From Pseudomonas marincola (lineage in GTDB: Bacteria; Pseudomonadota; Gammaproteobacteria; Pseudomonadales; Pseudomonadaceae), in the NCBI RefSeq assembly GCF_900116605.1, contig NZ_FPBC01000014.1:1-64000 (forward strand): a stretch of DNA of 64,000 nucleotides, given 5' to 3'. A program made the translations under genes and the position numbers. The notes beneath the pieces are model-generated. The model made no database searches. It had not been told where the DNA came from and saw only the letters and a list, made by a program, of their open reading frames with translations. This document shows positions 8,674 to 16,920 of the stretch, piece after piece (the first letter of the stretch is position 1; every line of letters begins with the position of its first letter).

Positions 8674-9651
8674 ATGAATGCCTTTACCCAGCTCAAAGAT
8701 CTTGTGATGCCGCTACCGACCGCCGTTAAGGGGTTTTCTCTTTCACCCTCCGCTCAGTCGCCCCGTTTGTTCGAGCTGACCTTCACTAAGGCGACGATAG
8801 AGGCTTTCTGTGTAGCAGTGGCCGAGTGGCCGGTGCAGGCGCTGGAATACAAGTCCTTCTTGCGATTTCGCTTCGCCAAAATTCTTGACGATCTCTGCGG
8901 TAACAGCCTGCGCCCGGTGCTACTCAACGCCCTAATGGATCGTGCCACCGGAGGGCTGTTAATCAAGCAGGAGGCCCTGAATGATGTGGCACAAGCTGAT
9001 GATATGGTCAAATTCTCGACTGCTGTGGCCCACCTGCTGGGGCGGTCGAACTTTGATGCGATGAGCGGCCAGTTCTACGCACGCTTCGTGGTCGAGAACG
9101 TCGATAATTCGGACAGCTACCTGCGCCAACCTCACCGGGTAATGGAGTTGCACAACGATGGTACTTTCGTCGATCAGATCACCGACTACGTGCTGATGAT
9201 GAAGATCGATGAGCAGAATATCGAAGGTGGCAACTCGCTGATCCTGCATCTGGACGACTGGGAGGATCGCCATGCTTTCTTCCATCATCCGCTAGCACGG
9301 CGCGTCATGCGCTGGACCGCGCCGCCGAGTAAAAGGGTCGATACGGACGTGTTCCATTCGATCTTTGATGTCGACGCCGAAGGGCGGCCGACTATTCGCT
9401 ATATCGATCAATTTGTTCAGCCCAAAGACTTCGACGAGGGCAACTGGCTGACCGACCTGTCTATCTCCCTGGAGGGCAGTAAACAGAAGCTTTCCGTGCC
9501 GGTGCCAGTTGGCTGCTTCCTGCTGATTAATAACCTGTATTGGCTGCATGGCCGCGATCGTTTCACCCCTCACCCTGGGCTGCGCCGTGAACTGATGCGC
9601 CAGCGCGGTTACTTCAGTTACCCCAAACTCGGCCATCAGCAAGGCCAATAA
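8674..9651 (+). CDS. glaH: Glutarate 2-hydroxylase (Fe(II)/2-oxoglutarate-dependent)
   Basis: 325 residues, the length of E. coli GlaH (CsiD). The enzyme converts glutarate, 2-oxoglutarate and O2 to L-2-hydroxyglutarate, succinate and CO2. Conserved stretches include AEWPVQALEYKSFLRFR, GRSNFDAMSGQ, YLRQPHRVMELHND (holding the HxD iron ligands in LHND) and the C-terminal LHGRDRFTPHPGLRRELMRQ, which supplies the distal His and the Arg for 2-oxoglutarate. The gene is divergent from its repressor and is followed by lhgO, which re-oxidises the product. Start ATG at 8674 fits the family N-terminus. High certainty on family, substrate and pathway. Confidence 0.95.
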   Translation: MNAFTQLKDLVMPLPTAVKGFSLSPSAQSPRLFELTFTKATIEAFCVAVAEWPVQALEYKSFLRFRFAKILDDLCGNSLRPVLLNALMDRATGGLLIKQEALNDVAQADDMVKFSTAVAHLLGRSNFDAMSGQFYARFVVENVDNSDSYLRQPHRVMELHNDGTFVDQITDYVLMMKIDEQNIEGGNSLILHLDDWEDRHAFFHHPLARRVMRWTAPPSKRVDTDVFHSIFDVDAEGRPTIRYIDQFVQPKDFDEGNWLTDLSISLEGSKQKLSVPVPVGCFLLINNLYWLHGRDRFTPHPGLRRELMRQRGYFSYPKLGHQQGQ

Positions 9652-9735
9652 TTGCCATTAATTGAACAGGGGCTGCGCGGTTTAGCCCTTGTCGTTTGTC
9701 CACGGGGCAAAACAGATCGAGTAGAGGTGATAGCG

Positions 9736-10965
9736 GTGTACGATTTTGTGATCATCGGGGGCGGCATTATCGGCATGTCGACTGCCATGCAATTAATCAA
9801 GGCCTACCCAGAGTCGAAAATCTTGTTGCTCGAGAAAGAGTCCGGGCCAGCTAAGCATCAGACGGGGCACAATAGCGGGGTCATCCACGCCGGCGTCTAC
9901 TACACGCCGGGTAGCTTGAAGGCGAAGTTCTGCCTGGAAGGCAACCGTGCTACCAAATCGTTCTGTAACGAGCACGGCATTATCTACGATGAGTGCGGTA
10001 AGTTGCTGGTCGCCACCAATGAGGTGGAAATGCAGCGCATGCGCGCGCTTTGGGAGCGCACTGCAGCCAATGGTCTGGAGCGCGAGTGGCTGTCTGCGGA
10101 GCAACTGAAGGAACGCGAACCGAACATCACCGGAATCGGCGGGATCTTCGTGCCCTCCAGTGGTATCGTTAACTATGCCGAGGTCACCGCTGCCATGGCT
10201 CGCGAGTTCCAGAGGCACGGTGGCGAGATTCGCTACGACAGCGAAGTCATCGGCCTGGAAGAGCGCGCCACGGAGATGCGGGTTAAAACCCAGCATGAAG
10301 AAGTCATTGCACGCTTTTTGGTGACCTGCTCGGGTCTGATGGCCGACCGCATTGTATGTCTACTGGGCTTAGATCCTGGCTTTAGCATTTGCCCGTTCCG
10401 TGGCGAATACTATTTGCTGCCTGAGCAGCACAACCGGATCGTCAATCACCTGATCTACCCGATTCCCGATCCCTCCATGCCGTTCCTCGGCGTGCACCTG
10501 ACGCGAATGATCGACGGCAGTGTGACAGTCGGTCCCAATGCTGTGCTGGCACTCAAGCGTGAGGGCTATCGCAAGCGTGACATATCTTTGTCCGACACGT
10601 TCGCAATGCTCACCAATCCGGGCATTCTTAAAGTGCTCAAGGACAATCTGCGGCCCGGCCTGATCGAGATGAAAAACTCGCTGTTCAAGCGTGGTTATCT
10701 ACAGCAAGTACGCAAGTACTGCCCCAGCTTAACGCTGCAGGATCTCAAGCCTTACCCGGCCGGCGTCCGCGCCCAAGCGGTTTCAGCGGACGGCAAGTTG
10801 ATCGAGGACTTCCTGTTCCGCAATACCCGCCGTAGCGTCAACGTCTGCAATGCACCATCGCCGGCGGCTACCTCTGCAATTCCCATAGGCGCCTACATCA
10901 TCAAGCAGATTGATGCACAGCTGCAGGGGCTACCCAGGTTTGTAAAAAACCAACATCCCGCATGA
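9736..10965 (+). CDS. lhgO: L-2-hydroxyglutarate dehydrogenase/oxidase (FAD)
   Basis: 410 residues. FAD enzyme that oxidises L-2-hydroxyglutarate to 2-oxoglutarate and feeds electrons to the respiratory quinone pool. The N-terminal dinucleotide-binding motif is YDFVIIGGGIIGMSTAMQL, followed by the family block HNSGVIHAGVYY; the C-terminus has the conserved VNVCNAPSPAATSAIPIG. The frame is open from 9652, but I choose the GTG at 9736: it has AGAGGTGAT just upstream, and the protein then starts at the Rossmann motif as in E. coli LhgO. The gene lies 84 bases after glaH, almost certainly the same operon. Confidence 0.94.
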   Translation: MYDFVIIGGGIIGMSTAMQLIKAYPESKILLLEKESGPAKHQTGHNSGVIHAGVYYTPGSLKAKFCLEGNRATKSFCNEHGIIYDECGKLLVATNEVEMQRMRALWERTAANGLEREWLSAEQLKEREPNITGIGGIFVPSSGIVNYAEVTAAMAREFQRHGGEIRYDSEVIGLEERATEMRVKTQHEEVIARFLVTCSGLMADRIVCLLGLDPGFSICPFRGEYYLLPEQHNRIVNHLIYPIPDPSMPFLGVHLTRMIDGSVTVGPNAVLALKREGYRKRDISLSDTFAMLTNPGILKVLKDNLRPGLIEMKNSLFKRGYLQQVRKYCPSLTLQDLKPYPAGVRAQAVSADGKLIEDFLFRNTRRSVNVCNAPSPAATSAIPIGAYIIKQIDAQLQGLPRFVKNQHPA

Positions 10966-11203
10966 GGCAGTGCGGGGCGAATTCGGCAGTGCACTGGAAC
11001 GAACAAGACTGTGCGCAAGACGACAAGCCCCGCACCGGCTCAGTCTAATAGGCTATCGGCTAGTGCACTTAACGTCCCCGAGCCAAGTCATCGTTACTGA
11101 ACTCGTTACCGAATTGAAGTGTGTGATTGTGATCAAAAGCCGGATGCCTACTTATAAGGCTACTCCCAGAAACCATGCTTGTTAGTCATATTGAGAGCGC
11201 CCC
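10966..11203. other. Intergenic stretch between lhgO and the aminotransferase
   Basis: 238 bases, one short unconvincing frame. No clear promoter or terminator was recognised; the length allows a separate promoter for the aminotransferase-dehydrogenase pair. Confidence 0.35.
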
Positions 11204-12571
11204 ATGAACCAGTCAGTATCCTCGCTGCCAGAAAAAGACATTCAGTATCAACTGCACCCCTACACCAATGCTCGCCTTCATCAGGAGCTTGGCCCGCTGA
11301 TCATCGAGCGCGGGGAGGGTATCTATGTTTATGACGATCAGGGCAAGGGTTATATCGAGGCGATGGCTGGGTTGTGGAGCGCCGCGCTTGGCTTTAGCAA
11401 TCAACGTCTGATCAAGGCAGCTGAGCAGCAATTCAACACCCTGCCGTTTTATCACCTGTTCAGTCACAAATCGCATCGCCCGAGTATCGAGTTAGCCGAA
11501 AAGCTGATCGAGATGGCGCCGGTGCCTATGAGTAAGGTGTTCTTCACCAACTCCGGTTCCGAGGCTAACGATACTGTAGTGAAGATGGTCTGGTACCTCA
11601 ATAACGCTCTAGGCAAACCAGCCAAGAAGAAGTTCATCAGTCGGGTCAACGGCTACCACGGCATCACCGTCGCCAGCGCAAGCTTGACTGGCCTTCCAGG
11701 CAACCAGCGCGGTTTCGACCTGCCGCTTCCAGGCTTCCTGCATGTCGGCTGCCCGCACCATTATCGTTTCGCCCTTGCCGGTGAAAGTGAAGAGCATTTC
11801 GCTGACCGCCTTGCCGTCGAGCTCGAGCAGAAGATTCTCGCCGAAGGCCCGGAGACTATCGCAGCGTTCATTGGCGAGCCATTGATGGGCGCTGGCGGTG
11901 TCATAGTGCCGCCTCGTACCTACTGGGAGAAGATCCAGAAAGTTTGCCGTAAGTACGACATCCTGGTTATCGCCGATGAGGTAATCTGTGGATTTGGGCG
12001 TACCGGGCAGATGTTTGGCAGCCAGACCTTTGGTATCCAGCCGGACATCATGGTGTTATCCAAGCAACTGTCATCTTCTTATCAGCCGATAGCGGCGATT
12101 CTGATCAATGCCCCAGTATTTGAGGGCATCGCTGATCAGAGCCAAGCGCTTGGCGCGCTTGGGCATGGGTTCACCGGCAGCGGTCATCCGGTAGCTACTG
12201 CCGTGGCCTTGGAGAACCTGAAGATTATTGAAGAGGAGAGCCTGGTCGAGCATGCGGCGCAAATGGGCCAGTTGTTGCGCAGCGGCCTACAGCATTTCAT
12301 CGATCATCCCTTGGTGGGCGAAATTCGCGGTTGTGGACTGATCGCTGCGGTAGAACTAGTTGGCGATCGCGTGAGCAAGGCGCCGTATCAGGCGCTAGGC
12401 ACCCTCGGACGCTACATGGCCGGCAGAGCCCAGGAACACGGCATGATTACTCGCGCCATGGGTGATGCCGTGGCCTTCTGCCCGCCGTTAATCGTCAACG
12501 AACAGGAAGTCGGAATGATTGTAGAGCGCTTTGCCAGGGCGCTGGACGACACCACTCAGTGGGTTGGTTAG
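11204..12571 (+). CDS. Class III omega-amino acid:2-oxo acid aminotransferase (5-aminovalerate / 6-aminohexanoate type)
   Basis: 455 residues. PLP enzyme that moves the terminal amino group of an omega-amino acid to pyruvate or a 2-oxo acid. Motifs: FFTNSGSEAND, the stacking aromatic in NGYHGITVAS, the Asp of VIADEVICGFGRTG and the Schiff-base Lys in VLSKQLSSSYQP. Overall it resembles the omega-aminotransferase/pyruvate group (SpuC-like) more than GabT/DavT. Between the lactam hydrolase and the semialdehyde dehydrogenase it would convert 5-aminovalerate to glutarate semialdehyde, or 6-aminohexanoate to adipate semialdehyde; the substrate is inferred from context. GCGCCCC before the ATG is a poor ribosome site. 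Confidence 0.85.
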   Translation: MNQSVSSLPEKDIQYQLHPYTNARLHQELGPLIIERGEGIYVYDDQGKGYIEAMAGLWSAALGFSNQRLIKAAEQQFNTLPFYHLFSHKSHRPSIELAEKLIEMAPVPMSKVFFTNSGSEANDTVVKMVWYLNNALGKPAKKKFISRVNGYHGITVASASLTGLPGNQRGFDLPLPGFLHVGCPHHYRFALAGESEEHFADRLAVELEQKILAEGPETIAAFIGEPLMGAGGVIVPPRTYWEKIQKVCRKYDILVIADEVICGFGRTGQMFGSQTFGIQPDIMVLSKQLSSSYQPIAAILINAPVFEGIADQSQALGALGHGFTGSGHPVATAVALENLKIIEEESLVEHAAQMGQLLRSGLQHFIDHPLVGEIRGCGLIAAVELVGDRVSKAPYQALGTLGRYMAGRAQEHGMITRAMGDAVAFCPPLIVNEQEVGMIVERFARALDDTTQWVG

Positions 12572-12680
12572 ATCAATCCGGGGGAGGAGAGAATTGCTTT
12601 TATGTGGCTCTCCTCGGCTTAAATTCATAGCTTGGAAAATAGCTGAGCAGCACTGAATGCAGTCTGCGAAGGAGCACGCC

Positions 12681-14132
12681 ATGCAACTCAAAGATACCCA
12701 ATTGTTCCGCCAACAGGCTTATATCGACGGAACCTGGTTGGACGCGGACAGCGGCCAGACCATTCAGGTCACCAATCCGGCCACCAACGAAGTTATGGGT
12801 AGTGTGCCGAAGATGGGGGCAGCGGAAACCCGTCGAGCCATCGAAGCAGCAGATCATGCCCTGCCAGCCTGGCGTGCACTGACAGCTAAAGACCGCGCCA
12901 ACAAACTGCGCCGCTGGTTTGAACTGATGATTGAAAACCAGGACGACCTGGGTCGTCTCATGACCATGGAGCAAGGTAAGCCACTTGCCGAAGCCAAGGG
13001 CGAAATTGCTTTCGCGGCGTCCTTCCTTGAGTGGTTCGCCGAAGAAGCCAAGCGCGTGTATGGCGACGTAATTCCCGGCCACCAACCGGACAAACGCCTG
13101 ATCGTGATCAAACAGCCCATCGGCGTAACGGCAGCGATTACACCCTGGAACTTCCCGGCAGCCATGATCACCCGTAAAGCCGGCCCGGCCCTGGCCGCCG
13201 GTTGTACCATGGTGCTCAAGCCAGCGTCGCAAACGCCTTATTCGGCGCTGGCGTTGGCAGTGCTGGCCGAGCGTGCCGGGATCCCCAAAGGCGTGTTCAG
13301 TGTAATCACTGGCAGTGCTGGCGAAGTCGGCAGCGAACTGACTAGCAACCCGATCGTGCGCAAGTTGAGCTTTACTGGCTCCACCGAAATTGGTCGCCAG
13401 CTAATGGCCGAATGTGCCAAGGACATTAAAAAGGTGTCGCTAGAACTGGGCGGAAACGCGCCGTTCATCGTATTCGATGATGCCGACCTTGATAAGGCAG
13501 TGGAAGGCGCACTGATCTCCAAATACCGCAACAATGGCCAGACCTGCGTGTGCGCCAACCGCCTGTATATCCAAGACGGCGTATACGATGCCTTCGCCGA
13601 GAAGCTGAAAATCGCGGTAGCTAAGTTGCAGATTGGTAACGGTTTGGACGAAGGTATCACCACCGGCCCTCTGATCGATGCCAAGGCGGTGGCCAAGGTC
13701 CAGGAGCACATTGCCGACGCCATTAGCAAGGGTGCCAAGCTACTCGCTGGTGGTAAGCCGCACGCCCTCGGTGGCACTTTCTTCGAGCCGAGCATCCTCA
13801 TTGACGTACCGAATAACGCCGCCGTAGCCAAGGAAGAAACCTTCGGTCCGCTGGCGCCGCTGTTCCGTTTTAAGGACGAGGCCGACGTGATCGCGATGTC
13901 CAATGACACCGAGTTCGGCCTGGCCTCGTACTTCTATGCCCGCGATATGGGGCGCGTGTTCCGTGTGGCCGAAGCCCTAGAATACGGTATGGTCGGCGTC
14001 AATACTGGGCTGATCTCCAATGAAGTTGCGCCTTTCGGTGGTATCAAGGCATCCGGCCTGGGTCGCGAAGGATCCAAGTACGGCATTGAGGATTACCTGG
14101 AGATCAAGTACCTCTGCCTGGGTGGTATCTAA
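12681..14132 (+). CDS. gabD: NAD(P)-dependent succinate/glutarate semialdehyde dehydrogenase
   Basis: 483 residues, the length typical of GabD. Aldehyde dehydrogenase motifs: PWNFPAAMITRK, FTGSTEIGRQL, the general-base Glu in SLELGGNAPF, the catalytic Cys in NNGQTCVCANR, and EETFGPLAPLF. The ATG at 12681 has AAGGAG nine bases upstream; the earlier ATG at 12657 adds eight residues and lacks a ribosome site. It follows the aminotransferase by about 110 bases and would oxidise its product, glutarate semialdehyde, to glutarate (DavD role), feeding glaH. Many GabD proteins take both C4 and C5 semialdehydes, so the symbol is a family label. Confidence 0.9.
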   Translation: MQLKDTQLFRQQAYIDGTWLDADSGQTIQVTNPATNEVMGSVPKMGAAETRRAIEAADHALPAWRALTAKDRANKLRRWFELMIENQDDLGRLMTMEQGKPLAEAKGEIAFAASFLEWFAEEAKRVYGDVIPGHQPDKRLIVIKQPIGVTAAITPWNFPAAMITRKAGPALAAGCTMVLKPASQTPYSALALAVLAERAGIPKGVFSVITGSAGEVGSELTSNPIVRKLSFTGSTEIGRQLMAECAKDIKKVSLELGGNAPFIVFDDADLDKAVEGALISKYRNNGQTCVCANRLYIQDGVYDAFAEKLKIAVAKLQIGNGLDEGITTGPLIDAKAVAKVQEHIADAISKGAKLLAGGKPHALGGTFFEPSILIDVPNNAAVAKEETFGPLAPLFRFKDEADVIAMSNDTEFGLASYFYARDMGRVFRVAEALEYGMVGVNTGLISNEVAPFGGIKASGLGREGSKYGIEDYLEIKYLCLGGI

Positions 14133-14383
14133 GAGCCCGGCGAATAGGCACGTGATTCTCGCTCAGGCCCCACTTGGCGAGCATCATTAATCTTGGCCCG
14201 GTCTATAAAACCCGGGCATGCTACATCGGTTGTGGCGCAGACAAAGATTGACGCGGGCTATTTCTACGTCACCGTCTACTTCTCACGGCTGTTGCCGCGC
14301 AACCAGAGTCTGGAGGCCTGTATCCGCGTCGACAGCGCCCCCTGTTCGAGCTAGGTGCCTAACATTTCTAACGATTGAGCGTT
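14133..14383. other. Spacer after gabD
   Basis: No convincing gene. A small hairpin GCCCGG...CCGGGC at 14196-14217 has no T-run. The next recognised signal is the terminator at 14384. Confidence 0.4.
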
Positions 14384-14418
14384 GCGCGGAGTCCTACACC
14401 TAGGCTCTGCGCCTTTTT
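14384..14418 (+). terminator. Rho-independent terminator ending the lactam/glutarate module
   Basis: GCGCGGAG / CTCTGCGC (one G-T pair) with further inner pairing CCTA/TAGG, followed by CTTTTT. It lies 250 bases downstream of the gabD stop with only non-coding DNA between. Confidence 0.75.
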
Positions 14419-14533
14419 AATCCCGCCGCGCTAGATTAGGCGAAGTAATGCTGCCTTCACAGCCAGTCCTGCTGGTATGGATAAAGGTGATATCCATCAC
14501 CTATGCCATGTTAGGGGCGACGGTGAACTCTCT

Positions 14534-14836
14534 CTAAGATGGTTTGGTGCGATGATTTAAGGCGCCCCAGCGACCGTTGATTGCATCCAATGTGCTCATT
14601 AGCTTTTCTGTTCGAGCTGGCTGTTCCTGTGCGAATAGATCCTGTGTGTACTCATCACGCTTACACAGGTCTAGCAGCAACACTTGGGCTTTGGCATAGC
14701 TGAAACCCTCTCGTTACAGCCTTTTGATTCCCTCCTGTGCCGCTGCAATGATCAAACGCGTGTCATCGGTCGGGTAGGGCAGTTGGCAAAGCAGGCCGTT
14801 GGCGTACTTACCATCATTGAATTCGCTCGGTCGCAA
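14534..14836 (-). pseudogene. Remnant of umuC (error-prone DNA polymerase V catalytic subunit), C-terminal part
   Basis: On the minus strand one frame reads SEFNDGKYANGLLCQLPYP, then TDDTRLIIAAAQEGIKRL, a stop codon (14714-14716), then REGFSYAKAQVLLLDL and a segment with QDLFAQEQPARTEKLM and LDAINGRWG. This is the C-terminal signature of UmuC (little-finger domain and the QLDLF clamp-binding motif). The internal stop, loss of everything upstream and lack of the terminal residues make it a dead fragment. Plasmid- and island-borne umuDC-like operons are common in Pseudomonas, so this probably marks the edge of an old mobile segment. Confidence 0.7.
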
Positions 14837-14839
14837 TCA

Positions 14840-14925
14840 GGCGAGCATTCGGGGCTTGGATCACGATCCCTCCAGTCGTAATAGCCACTGGCAGAAATCT
14901 TCAAGCAGAGGCACATAAGGTCGTA
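14840..14925 (-). pseudogene. Scrap of an IS3-family transposase (OrfB N-terminal region)
   Basis: The minus-strand peptide YDLMCLCLKISASGYYDW followed by RDRDPS matches the start of IS3-type OrfB proteins (pattern: MC..L.VS.SGYY.W..R.PS). It breaks off exactly where the umuC remnant begins. Only about 28 codons remain; no inverted repeats were found. Confidence 0.55.
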
Positions 14926-15170
14926 AGAACTGCGTAGCTGGTGACCCCGTCTTCCGTGCCATGAAAGTTGACCTGACCAACCGCTATCCGTCAGTCGGTG
15001 AGGCGAAGCAACTTCCTTTATGGCATGGTGCCACAGTCCCTTATTACGGAACGTGTAGTACCCGCATTGATTTCGTAGGGCGAGCAGCAGTGCCGCGTGA
15101 TGAAGTGAAAGGCTTGGTCGCTTGCCCGACCTTCTACACGTAGGATCGCTATGGCATGTCCATGTCCTGT
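14926..15170. other. Unassigned DNA before the liv block
   Basis: Contains a 60-codon plus-strand frame (14961-15143) with no family resemblance. Nothing else is recognised. It is the last lower-GC DNA before the GC-rich liv genes. Confidence 0.35.
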
Positions 15171-16165
15171 CAGCAACAGCAACAGCAACAGCAACAGCAA
15201 TTGCTTATGGCTTGGGATCGACAGTATCCTTCCACCTGCAGCAACTGACCCACATCATGATTCTCGCCCTGGTCGCTCTCAGCCTCGACCTGTTGGTGGG
15301 CGTGACCGGCATGGTCAGCCTGGCCCAGGCGGCCTTCTTCGGCATCGCCGGCTACAGCCTGGTGTTGTTCGCCCCGGAGTTCGAGGCGGTGAACTTCTGG
15401 CTGGCGCTGCTGCTGTGCCTGGGCGTCAGCGCCGCAGCTGCGCTGCTGATGGGCCTGCTGATCATCCGCACCTCGGGCATCTTCTTCATCATGGCGACCA
15501 TCGCCTTCTCGCAGATGCTCTATTACCTGTTCCACGACTCGGCCTTCGCCGGCGGCTCGGACGGCATCTACCTGTTCCTCAAGCCCGAGGTGGCCATCGC
15601 CGGGGTGCATCTGCTCGACCTGGAGAACCCGCGCAGCCTGTTCTACCTGGTGCTCGGCTCCCTGGTGCTGGTCTATCTGCTGCTGCGCACCTTCCTGCGC
15701 GCGCCGTTCGGCCGGGTGCTGCTGGGCATCAAGCACAACGAGGAACGGGTCCGTTCCATGGGCTACAACCCGCTGTTCTACAAGCTGGCGGCCTTCGTCA
15801 TTGCCGGCACCATCGCCGGCTACGCCGGCATGCTCTCGGCCACCCAATACGGTTTCGTCAGCCCCGACCAGGTCGGCTGGCAGCTCTCGGCCCACGCCCT
15901 GGTGATGGTCATCCTCGGTGGCATGGGCAGCCTGTTCGGCGCCATCTTCGGCGCCTTCGCCTTCGAGGGCCTGCACCATCTGTTCGCCGGCCTGACCCCG
16001 CACTGGGAGCTGCCCATGGGGCTGGTGGTCATCGCCATGGTTCTGTTGCTGCCGCGCGGTCTCGCCGGGTTGCTGCTGCAGCTCTGCGACCGGCGCACAG
16101 CCACGGCCTGCGACGCAAGTACGGTATCCACCCCCGACGCGATGAAGAAGGAGGCCGGCGTATGA
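15122..16165 (+). CDS. livM: Branched-chain-amino-acid-type ABC transporter permease LivM, 5'-truncated
   Basis: Inner-membrane permease of the LivM family. The recognisable protein starts around residue 37 with HIMILALVALSLDLLVG and continues with VSLAQAAFFGIAGYS and the coupling region AFVIAGTIAGYAGML. It ends ADEVRH-free, in hydrophobic helices and a short polar tail. Family members normally have an extra transmembrane helix before this point. Here that part is replaced by an Ala-Thr repeat from the CAGCAA array plus unrelated residues, and no ribosome site is visible, so I read it as beheaded. No livH or binding-protein gene precedes it. The stop overlaps livG (ATGA). Substrate unknown; function doubtful. 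Confidence 0.7.
   Translation: MPDLLHVGSLWHVHVLSATATATATAIAYGLGSTVSFHLQQLTHIMILALVALSLDLLVGVTGMVSLAQAAFFGIAGYSLVLFAPEFEAVNFWLALLLCLGVSAAAALLMGLLIIRTSGIFFIMATIAFSQMLYYLFHDSAFAGGSDGIYLFLKPEVAIAGVHLLDLENPRSLFYLVLGSLVLVYLLLRTFLRAPFGRVLLGIKHNEERVRSMGYNPLFYKLAAFVIAGTIAGYAGMLSATQYGFVSPDQVGWQLSAHALVMVILGGMGSLFGAIFGAFAFEGLHHLFAGLTPHWELPMGLVVIAMVLLLPRGLAGLLLQLCDRRTATACDASTVSTPDAMKKEAGV
15171..15200 (+). repeat. (CAGCAA)x5 hexanucleotide tandem repeat
   Basis: Five perfect copies of CAGCAA lie exactly at the junction of decayed DNA with the liv genes and inside the open frame leading into livM, where they encode alternating Ala-Thr. Slippage here would change six bases, so the frame would be kept. Confidence 0.9.
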
Positions 16166-16920
16166 CCGCCCATGTTCTAGAAACCCGCGGACTGAGCAAG
16201 GCCTTCGGCGGCCTGCGTGCGGTCAACGACATTTCCCTGAGCGTGGCGCCCTGCGAGGTACACGCGATCATCGGCCCCAACGGCGCCGGCAAGAGCACCA
16301 TGGTCAATCTGCTGTCCGGCCATCTTCAGCCCAGCGCCGGGCAGATCCTCTTTCACGGCCGCGACATCACCGGCTTGGCGCCCAACCGGGTGTCGCACCT
16401 GGGCATCGGCCGCAGCTTCCAGCGCACCAACATCTTTCCCAGCTTCACCTGCCTGGAAAACTGCTGGCTGGCGGCGCAGTCGCGGCTGAAGAACTCCTTT
16501 CGTTTCTTCCGCCGCTGCGAGGCCTATGTCGAGGTACGCGAGCGCGCCGAACGGGCGCTGGAGCTTTGCGGCCTGGCCGCCCACCGCGACACCCTGGCCG
16601 ATGCCCTGAGTTATGGCGAGCAACGCCAACTGGAGATCGGCATGGTACTGGCCACCGAGCCGAGCTTCCTGCTGCTCGACGAACCCATGGCCGGCATGGG
16701 CAAGGACGAATCGGCGCGGGTGGTCGAACTGCTCGCCAGACTGTCGCAGCAGTACGCCATGGTCCTGGTCGAGCACGACATGGATGCGGTGTTCAGCATC
16801 GCCCACCGTCTCACCGTGATGGTCAACGGCGAGCTGCTGGCCAGTGGCCCGCTGGACCAGGTGCGCAACGATCCGGCGGTACAGCAGGCCTATCTGGGCG
16901 ACGGCGAGGAGCAATTCTGA
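16162..16920 (+). CDS. livG: ABC transporter ATP-binding protein LivG
   Basis: 252 residues. Cytoplasmic ATPase of a branched-chain-type importer. Walker A GPNGAGKST, signature LSYGEQRQLEIG (normally LSGGQ/LAYGEQR in LivG), Walker B FLLLDEPMAGMG and the switch His in VLVEHDMDAVF. Starts with an ATGA overlap with livM and overlaps livF by one base, so the three genes form one translationally coupled unit. The frame and all motifs are intact although the upstream partner permease is damaged. Confidence 0.92.
   Translation: MTAHVLETRGLSKAFGGLRAVNDISLSVAPCEVHAIIGPNGAGKSTMVNLLSGHLQPSAGQILFHGRDITGLAPNRVSHLGIGRSFQRTNIFPSFTCLENCWLAAQSRLKNSFRFFRRCEAYVEVRERAERALELCGLAAHRDTLADALSYGEQRQLEIGMVLATEPSFLLLDEPMAGMGKDESARVVELLARLSQQYAMVLVEHDMDAVFSIAHRLTVMVNGELLASGPLDQVRNDPAVQQAYLGDGEEQF

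Noticed and set aside
15171..15200. CAGCAA repeat as a CRISPR or origin iteron array
   Set aside because: Six-base units without spacers and a single location; a simple tandem repeat.
15151..16161. Long plus-strand frame leading into livG that would extend it by several hundred residues
   Set aside because: The extra part is the +1 shadow of livM (Arg/Pro/Gly-rich); livG starts at 16162 with an ATGA overlap.
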